The position numbers and the translations under genes were made by a program. The notes under the pieces were generated by a model that was not told where the DNA came from, did no database searches, and saw only the letters and a list, made by a program, of their open reading frames with translations. A DNA stretch of 64,000 nt from assembly GCF_035222485.1 (NCBI RefSeq), contig NC_085925.1, forward strand, positions 1,302,001 to 1,366,000, written 5' to 3'. This document shows positions 10,728 through 22,305 of this stretch, in pieces; position 1 is the first letter of the stretch, and each line of letters opens with the position of its first letter. This DNA comes from Podospora pseudoanserina (Eukaryota > Ascomycota > Sordariomycetes > Sordariales > Podosporaceae).

Positions 10728-13485
10728 ATGATGAACCGGCAAGGTACGATGGCCCATTCTTTGCCCTTGCTTTTGCCATCTTGATTCCTCGTCTCGCCCG
10801 GTACCCCGCTGTTTGTCCATCTCGAATGCCACACAATCTGCCGCCGTCAAAGAAAACACCTGCCGAGTCACCGCCCAGTCGTCTGGCCCTCGTGGCACCT
10901 CCGAGCTATGGGATGGAACGAGGGATAATACTGGCCTCTGCACCTACATCGAACCGAAGCAGACATACATAGACTTGGCGGCGGGGAGGGAGCCGGTGGG
11001 GGAGGGGGTTGTTGTGAGCGAGGCTTAACATGCCCTCACCTTCATCAAGTCAAAATGGTGAAGGAGGAACTGCACTGTTGAGCCCTATGCTGCTGGGCGG
11101 TTCAGCCGGCTGTACTCCTCCAATCGCTCCCGAATCGAAGACGACGTCCGAATGTCTCAGGAGGCGGCCATGACCTCCCATTCTTCCCGCCAGGGTGTAC
11201 CCATCAGCCGAGCTCGCAATAGTTTGGTTCCAACAGGGAAACAGATTTGCTGACTGATGTCGTCAATAATAGGACCATTACGACAAGTGCCCTACGGGCA
11301 ACAGCCGCCTCAGCAACAGCCGGGGCGCCCAGGGCAGGCGAGGGGGCTACCTAAAGCGCAGCAAGGTGAGAATGCAGTGGGAGGAGGATAGGTCTGGCAG
11401 AAAGACGTTGACATGCATGACTGCGTAGCGGCGATGAACAATTCCAATTGGGCGTTTGGCAATGGCGGCGGTCTATCGATGGGAGGGAATGCGAACCTCA
11501 ATATGGGAATGCGGCCGCAAGCAAGTGGAAATCTCAGTTTTGCCCAGAGCTTGATAGGCTCGCAGCAGCAGTCGGCGACGTTGGACCCATCGTAAGTTGG
11601 ACTTCCGGATTTTGTTTTGTTTTGTTTTGGTTGGCGGAGGGGTGAGCGATGCTGCTGCCGGGCTGCATTATTCGCGCTGTTTTTCATCCCATTGTTGCGA
11701 CCTTCTGGTTTTCTTCGACTTTCTGGGCCATTCACCTTGCGCTCATTGCTTCTGGCCTGCAACTGCGACTTTGCGGCCGCTCTCGTTTTGGTCTGGCATT
11801 TCGCCTCCGATCTTTCACCTCAACACCCTCAACCCACCCCCTTACCCTGTCCACGCGCAACACCACTCGACTCTCGTTTCCCGCTGCGTAGTTCGCTATG
11901 GCGCGACCGGTCGGGTCAAAGATGAGAATCGCTGCAATGCGCAAGGCAGCCAGTGCCAAAGAACAACCGCAAAAGCAACCAGAAGGAGTGCCGTACGCTT
12001 TGGTTGTAAAGGGGTACTGTCTCACAGCCTGGCGCACATACCTTGCCTCTCTGTCGCAGATTGCGACTCTCTTGGTCTCATTATTGAATCGACAGCGTAC
12101 TAACGGGGCCGTATCTAGGGAGTTTCCATCTCTGTCCAACACGGCACCAAATCAATCAAACCCTGCATCTATGTGGGCGCAACAACCATCCCGCAATATC
12201 GGTGGAGGAGCTCACCGGGGCCCCCAGACTCCCTTATCAGCGCATCCGGGCCAACAAGAAGATCTATTCACATCCTCTCGACTAGCCTCGACTGCGCAAT
12301 CGTCTTTTCGTTTTGGCAACCAGGGAGCCGTGAACCAAGCGCCCCAGGGAGGACAGGCTGACGAGTTCCCACCATTGAACCGATCAACGAACGGCGAAAT
12401 AGGAGGGCAAGATCGTGGTCCAGGTCTGATGTCGAATATGGGGTTCGGCCAAGGGGGCGCCCCTTCTACTAGGGGTGTGTCACACGCGAACCTAGCTGGG
12501 AACGGTCTTCTCAACGCCCTGTCGGCTACTTCCCGGACAGGAGAGGTTATTTCGCCAACGTCGATACAAAGGTCCCAAGGGCCTCGAAGTCCAGTGGACG
12601 ATGAAGAACCGCGCCAAAAGCCACTCGGGTTTCGCGAGGGCAGCGTGGCGTCACATACTTCAGGAAATGATGCGGTCGGCAGAAATCCGTTAGGCGCTAT
12701 TGGTAACGACGCTCCTTCGGGCAAGGCGAGAGAGGAGGACCGAGGGCAGCTCCCGGATGTTGTTGATCCTCTTGAAGGGATGTCTCCTATTGACAGGTGG
12801 GGGATTAAGGGGCATCAGACTTTGATGAACAATTTCCCCGATTACAACATCATCGGCCATGGGATCGAGCCATCAGTTCTGGGGTTGGATTTGCGTTCCA
12901 GCGAGTAGGTTGCTGTCTGACACACGTTAGGAGACCGTGACAATTGCTAACTCTGTTCAAGCCTGATTTCCACGCAGATTTACTCGCTGTTCAACGCCAT
13001 GCCTCCAAGGCCGGCGGTTCAGAATTTCAAGCTGCCCGACTGCTACGAGGTCAAAAACGTACAGCCCATGGACGTGAAAATTAGTAGCTTCAACGAGGAG
13101 ACCTTGATGTGGATCTTTTACAGCTGTCCGCGGGACTACAAACAGCAGTTGGCGGCGATGGAGCTGTGAGTGTCTGCTGCCCCATATTCTCATGAGCGTG
13201 ATAACTGAGACGAATACAGCATGAGCCGCAATTGGCGATGGCACAAGCGTCTGCAACTCTGGTTGACCAAGGACGAACAGCTGGTACCTCAAACCTTGAG
13301 CGTTAATACTGAGCGAGGCTACTACATTGTGTGGGACAAAGACTTATGGCGCAAAGAGCGGGTATGAAACTTTTGTCTACAAAGGATATTGACACGGCTT
13401 TGCTGACCTGATGCCGCAGAGGGAACTTACTCTGCACTATGCTGACCTCGACACGACGTCCGCGTCACCTGCTGTAGTATCTTGA
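10728..13485 (+). CDS. not2: CCR4-NOT complex subunit NOT2 (CDC36 family)
   Basis: Scaffold subunit of the CCR4-NOT deadenylase and transcription complex, 489 aa. Exons: 10728-10743, 11273-11365, 11429-11591, 12119-12904, 12962-13165, 13220-13361, 13420-13485. Introns 1 and 3 are long (529 and 527 nt). The N-terminal part is low-complexity Asn/Gln/Gly/Ser with the conserved joined motif SEFPSLS, made only when the third intron is removed; that intron has a perfect TACTAAC branch site at about 12098-12104. The C-terminal NOT2/3/5 domain is clear: DRWGIKGHQTLM, SLFNAMPPRPAVQNFKLP, ETLMWIFYSCPRDYKQQLAA, NWRWHKRLQLWLTKD, YYIVWDKDLWRKERRELTL. The 16-nt first exon is the least certain part, but it joins in frame and gives the expected start MMNRQGPLR. 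Confidence 0.88.
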
Positions 13486-14332
13486 TAGTATGCCAGCCGG
13501 CAAAGGGAAGCATCGCAGGCTTAAATCATAGTGTATTCATTAAGTAGTTTCAGCTCTAGCGAGGGGATGTGATTTAGCGAACGGGCTTGATTTCACCCCC
13601 TTTCTCATGGGCTTCAAAAAGCGACGGTGGGCGTGGGTGCAACGGCCACGGGAAGGTTTTAGTTGGTGAGCATCCTCTATTCGGGGCGTCACAAGCGAAT
13701 AGATGTTGTGTGTGTGTAAGTGTGAGCGAGCATATCTAAGTTTGTTCCCTGTGTAACGTGTCCATTTTGATAGATTGACGCCACTTGCCAGAGTTAACGT
13801 GAGGGAGTGAGTGCGAGCTGCCTGGACCGAGCGCCGGGTGGTTTCTTGGCACGGATGATGCAAGTGATTCGAGGCCGCGACGGGGAGCGAACGTGTCCGG
13901 CATCAAGCCATTTGAACATCCACGACGCACCCGACGGCCGAGACCAACCAACCACCTGTTTCGTTGATCCACTCCCCATCGTCAACCTTGGGCCTTGAAC
14001 CTCATCGTTCTATCCAACATTTTTTTACTCTTCATCTTGCGTTTGACAGCACTGCCGACCGGGACTGCCGATTCGCAAACGGATTTACCTTGCGCACATC
14101 TATCTGTTCGCTACCTGACCAGCCAGCCAGCCACCTACGACCGAGGACAGGATTGCCCGGGTGAAGAACTCCGACTCCGATCACGCGCACGCGCACGCGG
14201 CATATATCACCGTTTTTTACCCTACCTCGCCCTCGCGTATTTCTATACCAACAACGACAACAACAACCACCACCGGGGGTTCCGCGAGAGAGAGAGAAAG
14301 AGAGAGAGAGAGATAGGGAAGGGAAGTTCAAA
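13486..14332. other. Intergenic region and leader of the Cue1-like gene
   Basis: 847 bp with no recognisable gene. It ends in a purine-rich leader with a GA microsatellite (about 14286-14313) just before the start codon. Earlier parts should hold the NOT2 3' UTR and the promoter of the next gene. Confidence 0.5.
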
Positions 14333-15027
14333 ATGGCAGACGCAACCGAGCAGCAAGTCAACGTCCCGGGGCTGTTGTTCATTCTGGTCCTGTCTGGGAT
14401 CTTGATCAAGTACTTGTTTTCTTCGGGGTCAGGGAACGGGAATGGGAATGGGGATAGGAGGAGGGCGACGGGACAGCAGGACCCGGCGGCGATGGCGAGG
14501 CAGAGGGAGGCGGCGGTGCAGAGGGTTATGCAGATGTTTCCGCATTTGAGCAGGAGGGAGGTGTTGTGGGATTTGCAGAGGACGGGGGGGAATGTGGCGT
14601 TGACTGCGGAGAGGATTTTGGGGGGACGGCTGGAGAGTGTGAGTTTACTCTTTTTGTGAAGGAGGGGGTTTGGAATGATTGCTAATGTTTATCTGTGTGA
14701 CAGCCCCCAGCTACGTTCCAGCCGCCGCCACCACCCGAGGGGAGCGCTGGTCCGGCTGCTTCTGGGAACGCGAATGTTAATAGCGCTGTCAAGCCGCCTG
14801 TGCCTGCACACCCGGATCTGATTACGAGGTATAACCTGGCGGAGAAGTTGAAGGGGTCCGAACCTGAGGAGGACAACACCAAGGCGAGTGGGAAAGGCAA
14901 GGCGTGGAGTTCGAACAAGGATGAGAGGCAGAGTTTGTTGCAGAAGAGGAGGGATCAGATGATTCTGGAGGCGAGGAGGAAGATGGAGGCTAAGATTGCT
15001 GCAGAAAAGGCTGCGAAGGGGTTGTAG
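14333..15027 (+). CDS. cue1: CUE-domain ER membrane protein (Cue1-like, ERAD)
   Basis: Small membrane-anchored ubiquitin adaptor of 209 aa, exons 14333-14638 and 14704-15027. Residues 11-29 form one hydrophobic N-terminal segment. A Gly/Asn linker follows, then a CUE domain at about 54-98 with the signature MFP (68-70). The C-terminal quarter is a basic amphipathic helix (LLQKRRDQMILEARRKMEAK), placed like the Ubc7-binding region of yeast Cue1. In the family, Cue1 tethers the E2 Ubc7 at the ER and activates it for degradation of misfolded proteins. Architecture and size fit; sequence identity to Cue1 itself was not measured, and another CUE-type ER adaptor remains possible. Confidence 0.8.
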
Positions 15028-15826
15028 GAATCTGTGGTGTACATTGGCTTGTTTCTCTCTGCATAGCATTATGTGCATTGCATTCGGGGTTTGTGTTTGG
15101 GGCCCCTACATAGAATGGTATATTTATTCTTCATCAGCGCGAAGGCTAGCAGGAAGGTTGTGTTGATTTTTGGTTAAATACAATTGCGGCCACAGTGGGC
15201 TAGACATAAACAACGCAGATCCAGGAACGTGTGTGAAGGGATTAGGTATGTAGTCAATTCTTTGAGGCATGAGACTTGGGCGAGATGGTTGCTTCTCTCT
15301 CTGTTTATCAAAGAGCAGGTGGGTCTGGAACAGGAGATGGACCCACCTGCCGGAGCGATTAGATAGTAGCAACACACGGCCACATTCACATGCTTTCTGC
15401 GAGCTTGCATCGACCGCCGCTGGCACCTTCGAGACCCGACACCAAACAGCCCCCCCTTTTTGTGAGGCAAAATGCGGCTTTTGGACGATTTAGCCTCGCC
15501 CGAATCACAACCCAGGTGGTTGCCGAGTCACCCTCTCATACAGGGCTGAGATCGTATGAAAAAGGAAGGGTTTCCACATGCGACAGCTCCCGTACTTGGA
15601 TTTCCTCCCTCAAGAATTCTTGAAGTCTCGTTGTTCTTCTCGCTTGTTTTATTTTCTTGCTCTCTTCTTTTATACTTCTCTTGACAAAGGAATCGATAGG
15701 CGTCCGACTAAAGAAGTCAGATTCTCGGGACTCGTTCGCTTTCAACGGTCACCAGCGCGGATCTCTTCGAGGACGCCCCTGGTTTATCCCTTTCTAGCCT
15801 GGGACGCCTCCGAACGAACGGACAAG
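15028..15826. other. Intergenic region upstream of the membrane protein gene
   Basis: 799 bp. The frame used by the following gene stays open back to about 15578, but the stretch before 15827 reads as basic and hydrophobic residues without low-complexity or domain features. I treat it as 5' UTR. If the ATG at 15578 were used, the protein would gain 83 residues. Confidence 0.45.
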
Positions 15827-17157
15827 ATGTGGACCACTTTCAGCAGCCGTGACGAGCCCGCCACCCCGTTGCCGCTGCCGGCGCGGCCCCCTACTTCCTC
15901 GTCGTCGTCTTGTTCTGCTGCTCATCCCTACCCGCCGCTTTCTCCCAACTGTGAACATCCTCAGCCAATGTATCGTGTTTACCCCCACGATAATAACCGC
16001 CACCACCAGCAGCACCATGTCGAGAGCGAGTACTGCCACGCCAGGCGAGGCGGCTCGCCTACTTCTGCGTCAACAACTGCCACTCCTTGGGATAACCCAA
16101 TGGTTGATCTGCCCTACGTTGATTACGCCCAGGTGGAGATTCAGTCACAGTCTATCAAGGTGATTCGGTCTCCGTTGTCACTGGTGAAGTCGGTCGCGTC
16201 GAGGTTGCCGACTAGCCCTTATATGCTCGCCAGAGCGGTGTCTACCTACGCTACCAGGTCGAGGAGCTCTTCCCCGCCGGCTTCGACTGAGCCGCCTGTT
16301 GCTCCGCCGTTGCCGAACCGGCCGAGGATAGAGGGGTATTCTCCGGGGGTTTCGAGACAGGGGCAGACACGGAGTATGGAGGCTAGGGCTAGGGAGAGTG
16401 AGAGCGGGGTGAATTGGGATTATGGGTCGCAGGGTGAGTCAATTCTTGTATTGAGAGAGGAGAGAGTGGATTGCTGACGTGGCGGATAGGCATTGGAATG
16501 CTCTCTCTCGCCAGGCAAGGAGGCAATGCGCCTGGTTTGGAGAGGATGAATTACATTAACAGTTTGGCCTATCTGATGAGAGGGTTGCCGGCTGATCTCA
16601 CACCTGCCGAGGCTTCGACTATACGGCAGAGCACACCCGCCTCGGTGGTAGGCCCGCAACCAAACGACTATTCTGGCCCACACCATGACAGGTCGATGCC
16701 ACCTTTACAGAGGAGTATCGTCCACCACATTGCTTTCATCGTGCTGAACTGGCTGTATGCCTTCTGGCAGGTGTTTGCACCATTCCTGGGACAGGGAATC
16801 TCTGGCCTGCTCCAATTCGAGAGGGACAATCAGCTTATCAACAAAATGGCGATGAGCACGTTCAAGGGCGCGAAGAATGCGTATGTCTGGTTTTCTGCGG
16901 CTTACGTGGGCCAGCTCATAGCGGCGTTCATGGCGTGGGTTTTCCAGGGCGTCCACGGGGCTTTGACTGAGTTCCGGGCGCAGTCTGATGCTACGAGAGC
17001 ACAGGGAGGTGGTTTTTCGAACCAGCAGCAACCGTCGATATCGGAGGAGGAGTGGGAAAGACGAAGGATGTATGAACAGCAGCGGACGCAACATCAGGGA
17101 TGGCCATCACATAATTATTCGATGGACTGTGCACAGCTTGCGAGGCAGGGGCTCTGA
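15827..17157 (+). CDS. Uncharacterised fungal protein with C-terminal membrane segments
   Basis: 424 aa, exons 15827-16433 and 16490-17157. I do not recognise a family. The N-terminal half is rich in Pro, Ser and Arg, hence probably disordered. From about residue 280 there is an ordered, hydrophobic part with two probable membrane-associated stretches, around IAFIVLNWLYAFWQVFAPFL and VGQLIAAFMAWVFQGV, separated by a charged loop (FERDNQLINKM). A Gln/Arg-rich tail follows. The start is the second of two in-frame candidates; the first, at 15578, lies in poorly coding sequence. An AATAAA about 160 nt past the stop could end the transcript. Function unknown. Confidence 0.7.
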
Positions 17158-17697
17158 TGTGACTTGATGGGATTTGGTAGAGTTTGGGGGCGTGTGGGAT
17201 AAAGGGGCAGGAAGACGGGATGGTGTGGAAAAGGTACATATACAGATACATGGGCGGGGTTTTAGACAGGAGTTCGCGGAAAGGGGGGTATTCTACGGTT
17301 ATGCTATTTTCATGTCGATGAATAAACAACAAGATTGAACATCTACTCGTGGCTCCAAGAAACATCTGAAGTCTTCCACAACCACTCCATGTCGGAGCCG
17401 TTCGGAGAGTGGGGTGGGGGCCCGGGACTGCAGGGTCGCGGGTGGGTTCGGGCGATAAGATAAGCCATTTGGAGCTGACATGGGGGACACCAGGAAATTT
17501 TTCTAAACCGCCCGATTCTCTTTTGCTGATCCTGCTCCCCCATTCTTCCACTGTCGCAATCACCCGCTCTCTGTTATACCCCTCATTGCCTGCCTCCAGC
17601 CCGTGTCGACACTTCGCCACGAGTTCATACCAGAGTAGAGGCTCGACACCCAGACGCCTTGCCGACGGACGCGCTGAGCGTTACCTTCCGTCTTGTC
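17158..17697. other. Intergenic region between the membrane protein and the DEAD-box gene
   Basis: 540 bp without a gene. It contains AATAAA at about 17320 for the upstream gene. At 17503-17513 it has CTAAACCGCCC, the same 11-mer as in one arm of the inverted repeat near position 110. Confidence 0.5.
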
Positions 17698-19763
17698 ATG
17701 ATGAAGACCAGCATCTTGCGGCACGCCGCCGCCTGCCGTGTCGCCTTGACTGCGCGCCCCCTCCAGCTCACAGTCAGACTCTCGCCGTCGGCCTTTGCTA
17801 TCGCACAAACACCCCTCAAGGCGTCGTATCGTCCCGTCAACAGCCTCCTCCGCTTCTACTCGAGCGAGTCGGCCGCTCAGCAGGAAACCGCCACCCCCGC
17901 CGGGCGCATCACCAAGTTCAGAGATCTCGAGAGCTTGGGCGTACACAATGCTCTGGTCAGGTCTATCACCGAGGGGATGCGGTATGAGGACATGACAGAG
18001 GTGCAGTCTCTGACTATCAACGCTGCTCTTGCTGGAAAGGATCTGTACGTTAGGCCTGTTGCTGAAGAAGTATCCCTCCCTGAAAGATTGCTAACAAGTC
18101 TGCCTCGAAATATAGTGTTGCGCAAGCCAAGACAGGTACCGGCAAGACGCTGGCTTTCCTTGTGCCGATCCTTCAGAAGATTATTGCCGATCAGCCAGCC
18201 CTCGCTGAGGCTCGCCGCCCTGTGAAGGCCAGATCCGACGACGTTCGTGCCATCGTCATCTCCCCCACCCGTGAGCTTGCTGAGCAGATTGCGGTGGAGG
18301 CTGCCAAGATCGTCAAGGGCACCGGCATCAAGGTCCAGACTGCTGTCGGAGGAACCCAGAAGAGAATGTCGCTGCAAAAGATTCGCTACGAGGGTTGCCA
18401 TTTGCTCGTCGGCACTCCTGGCCGTCTCGCTGATCTGCTCACTGATGAGTACAGCGGCGTGGCTGCTCCCAACCTCACTGCTCTGTGCTTGGATGAAGCG
18501 GATCGCATGCTGGATGTTGGATTCGACGCCGAGCTCGACACCATTCTCAAGGCGCTCCCCAACAGAAAGGATACCCCCCGCCAGACTCTTCTCTATTCCG
18601 CCACCATGCCCAAAGACGTGGTTGGCCTCGCCAGAAAGTACATTGACCCCACCAACTTCGAGTTCGCCCAGACCGTCAAGTCCAACGAGACCCCTACCCA
18701 CGAGAGAGTGCCCCAGTTCATCGTTCCTTGCCGCAGCTTCGACACCATGCCTGCTACTCTTTTCGAGATGATTCGCACCTGGGTTGCCAAGAACCGTGAC
18801 GAGCTCGAGGGCAACCCTCTGAAGATGATGGTGTTCTTGCCCACCACGGCTTCCGTCATCTCGTGGAGCGCTGCTTTCCGCCGCCTCCGTCGTGAATTCC
18901 CCGATATTCCCGAGGTTCGCGATATTCACTCCAAGTTGACCCAGCCCATCCGCACCAGGTGCGCCGAGGATTTCAGACGGGCCAAGTCTGCCATTCTCTT
19001 CTCCTCTGATGTTACCGCCAGAGGCATGGATTTCCCCAATGTCACCCACGTCGTCCAGGTCCACACTCCCAACGACCGCGATTCATACATTCACCGCATC
19101 GGTCGTACGGGCCGTGCTGGCAAGGAGGGTGAGGCTTGGCTCCTGGTTTCTGATTCCGAGGTCAGCACTGCCCGCAGCAGATTGCCCGGTCTTCCCATCA
19201 AGCGGTCCACCGACTTTGCCGTTGCCTCGACTGATCTCTACGGTGCCGAGCCCGAGTCGTTCCCCGATTCTGTTAAGAGGGTTCGCGAAGCGTTTTCCAA
19301 GCTTCCCTATGAGACCATCTCAGAGTATTACAAGTCTTTCTTGGGCGGCGCTCTCCAAGGTGTGCACAAGCAGGCTGTTGTTGACGAGTTGAACACCTTC
19401 AGCAAGAACATCTTTGGCTTGGATCAGCCCCCTGGAGTTTCGCCATCGCTGATGAGGAACATGGGCCGGATTACCGGCCTTAGAGTCGCCGAGAGGGAGG
19501 AGAACAGGTTCCAACGCAGCGGGACGGGCGGTGGCTTCGGTGGCCGTGGTGGTGGCCGTGATGGTGGCTTCGGTGGCCGTGGTGGTGGTGGTGGTCGTGA
19601 TGGTGGCTTTGGTGGACGTGGTGGTGGCTTTGGTGGACGTGGCGGCGGTGGGAGAGGCGGTGACAGGGGGGAGAGGAAGCCGAGGGATAACTGGGAGGCT
19701 ATGGAGATGGCTGGACAGAGGGATAAGCAGCAGTCCAGAGGTGGTGGCCGTGCCACTTTCTAA
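17698..19763 (+). CDS. mss116: Mitochondrial DEAD-box RNA helicase, Mss116/CYT-19 type
   Basis: ATP-dependent RNA helicase of 664 aa, exons 17698-18044 and 18116-19763. It starts with a basic, Ser/Ala-rich presequence lacking acidic residues for about 50 positions, as expected for mitochondrial import. Core motifs are all present: AKTGTGKT (120-127), PTRELAEQ, GTPGR, DEAD (242-245), SAT, then TARGMDF and HRIGRTGRAG (from 442). The GVSPSLMRNMG region lies in the C-terminal extension typical of Mss116, which chaperones group I and II intron splicing. The last 90 or so residues are FGGRGGG repeats followed by a short charged end, an RGG-type RNA-binding tail. Whether this is the Mss116 or the CYT-19 orthologue I cannot decide. 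Confidence 0.9.
19517..19665 (+). repeat. Coding minisatellite for FGGRGGG repeats
   Basis: Imperfect units of GGTGGCTTCGGTGGCCGTGG type repeat through the 3' end of the helicase gene and encode its RGG tail. Such arrays often vary in copy number between strains. Confidence 0.8.
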
Positions 19764-20654
19764 ATGGTGAGCCATCATTACGGATGGGCGGTTTGGGATG
19801 ACGCCAAAGCAGGAGGCGTGGTTTTTTGTTCAAATCACATTCCCAGGGGCGGCTAATCATTTTGTGTGGAGTTGGGAGGGGTTCTTCCTGTGTGAATGAG
19901 AATGGGTTAGGGGGAAGATGGGTACGAAACAAAAATAGGGGGACCTGGAACGAAGGGTGCCCCCTCATTGGATTTGACATCACAGCATTGTCCCGGAGTT
20001 TTTTTTTTTTGCTTTTTTTCGGGTCAAAAGAATTCAAGAGAGGAGAGGACATTGTCTCTTCTTTTGTTGTCACTTCGATTCTCAGTCATGAGGCATGGAT
20101 GGGAAAATAGGAGAGACAATGGCTGGCAATTTATTTCGGGCACAAGGCAGGCAGGCGGGCGGGGTGGCAAAGCGGCGCATATCACATCACAGGGGAATCT
20201 CTCTTCTCTACTTTTGTTTTCTTTTGCTCATCTTTGGCTTTTGACATCTTGGGGATCTTAAGTCTTTTGGGGTTCCTGGTTTCGTGTAAATTATGGAGAA
20301 CGGTGTATGTCTTGTTTATACCAAAAATTGTACGATTACGAGGTTGAATCTTGCCTGTTTTGTTGTCCATGATGTGTGGATGAAATTCTGTCCCGAGTTT
20401 TGATGTTGTATGACGCCCATCTTGGCCGAGAATCTTGGGAATATGCGGTTTGCTCTATTCGTTCTTGAAAACGTCCTGTCTCTTTGGTTTTCTCCAATCC
20501 TGTACGATGTTGTGCCTTGTGATCTTCTCATCCTCTCGCTTAATTCATGTCCAATTCCTCCAATGCTTGGGGGGGTATCATATCCTGCTTTTTGTTTTTT
20601 TGTTTTCCCTTTCACTTTTCTTTCCTTCAACACCTCTCCCTCTTCCCTTTCACA
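19764..20654. other. Convergent 3' intergenic region
   Basis: 891 bp between the stops of the helicase gene (+) and PEX7 (-), so two 3' UTRs meet here. T-rich tracts, e.g. around 20001-20010, suit mRNA 3' ends. No gene is seen. Confidence 0.5.
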
Positions 20655-21795
20655 TCACCTCCTCAAAAGCGTATGCGCATCCCAAACTAAAACCCTCTCA
20701 TCCCACCCAACACTAGCCACCCAACCCCCCGTCCCAAAAAGACACCAGTCCACCCCCGTGCAAAACTCGGTGTGCCTATTCATTAACCCCAACTCCTGCC
20801 CCACCCTAATGACGTTCTCCTCCTGCGGAAATGGCATTGCGCTCCCATCACTCCAAACCCTCACCGTCATGTCGTACCCCGCGCTGGCAAGCACATCCCG
20901 CGCATGCGGCGACCACTGGAGCTTCCTAACGGCAAACTCATGACCCAGCAACACCGCCGTCGGGCCGCCGGTCGGGTTGCGAATGTCAAACGTCCGGATG
21001 GTGCGGTCCACCCCGCCGGTGGCGATGACAGTGTCCGAGTATTTGTTCCAATCGTGCGTGAGGGCTTCGTTCGGGATGGCACCCGCGTAGGTGGTGCCGT
21101 TGGAGAGGCGGGGCAGGATGGTGGACTGGGGTATGGAAGGGGGGGAGTGGATCGGAATCTGGGCGACGAGGTGGTATTTTGCGTTGACAGGAGTGCGGAG
21201 GTCGAACAGGCGGAGGTGGGAATCGGAGCTGACGCAGGAGATGAGGGAGGGGTTGTGGGGGCTGAAGGAGGCCGAGTAAGTGCAGTTGCCTACGGGGAGG
21301 GTTTTGAGGCTTGCTGGGCGGGTTGGGGACCACTAGTGGTGAGACAAAGGTTAGTGGTTGATGGGATTGAAGGGGGAAGGGGAAGGGGGAACGAACGATT
21401 TTGACGGTACCATCCCATGATGAGGAGAGGAAGGTGTCTTTTGTGAGGGGGTTCCAACAGACGGAAAAGGTCTCTCGCTTGTGCTCGTGGAAGTTCATGA
21501 CGGGAAATTCGGGCACGTTGAGGTCGAAGAGCTTGATGGAGCCATCGCCGCATGCTACCGCGCATTGGTTTTCGTTGATTTCTGACCAGGCGAGGTCGTA
21601 CTGGGCGTCGTTTGTGTCGTAGGTTTTTTCGATGGCGATGCCCTGGGGGCCGAGACCCAAGATGAAGAGGCGGCCGTTGCCGACGATGCCGTAGTTGGAG
21701 GAGGAGGCGACGGCGAGGCGGGAGTCGTAGTAGGGGGAGTATTTGACCGAGTAAGGGTTGAAGCCCGGGGTTCGGGCTTCGAGGAGGGAGGCCAT
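20655..21795 (-). CDS. pex7: Peroxin-7, PTS2 import receptor (WD40)
   Basis: Receptor that carries PTS2-tagged proteins from cytosol to peroxisome, 358 aa, exons from 21795 to 21397 and from 21332 to 20655. The protein is one WD40 propeller: NPYSVKYSPYYDSRLAVASS near the start, YDLAWSEINENQCAVACGDGSIKLFD, HKRETFSVCWNPLTKDTFLSSSWDGTVKIW, LISCVSSDSHLRLFDLR, DTVIATGGVDRTIRTFDIRN, VRKLQWSPHARDVLASAGYDMTVRVW and GWVASVGWDERVLVWD. These match PEX7 rather than general WD40 proteins, and the length is near the usual 320-380. The intron sits inside the third blade (KI/W) and joins it in frame; its GTTCGT donor is weak. The gene diverges from the AlkB-like gene. Confidence 0.92.
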
Positions 21796-22305
21796 TGTGA
21801 GGGGTTGGGGCACAAGAGGGGCAATGCGCAGCAAGAGAGGCAAGCAAGGATTGGGCAAGAAAGATTAGGGGTAAAAAAGGGGTACGTGTATGAGCAAAGC
21901 GCAATGTTTACTTCCAATTTCCAATTGTGTCGTTTGCGACAAGTTCAATGTCTCGATGAGGTTGGAGGAGGTGGACTGCCATGAGCTGCTAAGCCGTCCG
22001 TGAAATGGTGGGGCACATGGGCCTCGGCTTACGGTAGCTACCCCGGAACTGACTCCCCGGGGGATTCTTTAACAGCCGCACTGATCCCTGGTTTCCCGCT
22101 GTAAGCGGTCCCGTGACAGCGCTCCCCCTGGGCGTTTTGTGCCCCACCGGTGACACGTCCATGTTTAATCTACGCGTTACAACACCTCTTGGTTCAACGA
22201 CATCATTTTGGGGTTTGGAGGGCATGCGCTTGGATATCCCGGTGGTCCTTTGATTTATTCAAAAGTTTACAGGCTTGGAAGACCAAGGAGCTCTCGACTG
22301 AAGCC
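21796..22305. promoter_or_regulatory. Shared divergent promoter region of pex7 and the AlkB-like gene
   Basis: 510 bp between two outward-facing start codons. It must contain both promoters and leaders. No specific site was recognised. Confidence 0.5.

Noticed and set aside
11898-12118. In-frame ATG extending the long NOT2 exon leftward
   Set aside because: The splice at 12118/12119 with its TACTAAC branch point joins SEFPSLS in frame with the upstream exon, as expected for NOT2; the extension looks unlike protein.
17877-19064. 395-codon open frame on the minus strand
   Set aside because: It is antisense to the DEAD-box helicase gene; its composition is that of a mirrored GC-rich coding frame and no domain is present.
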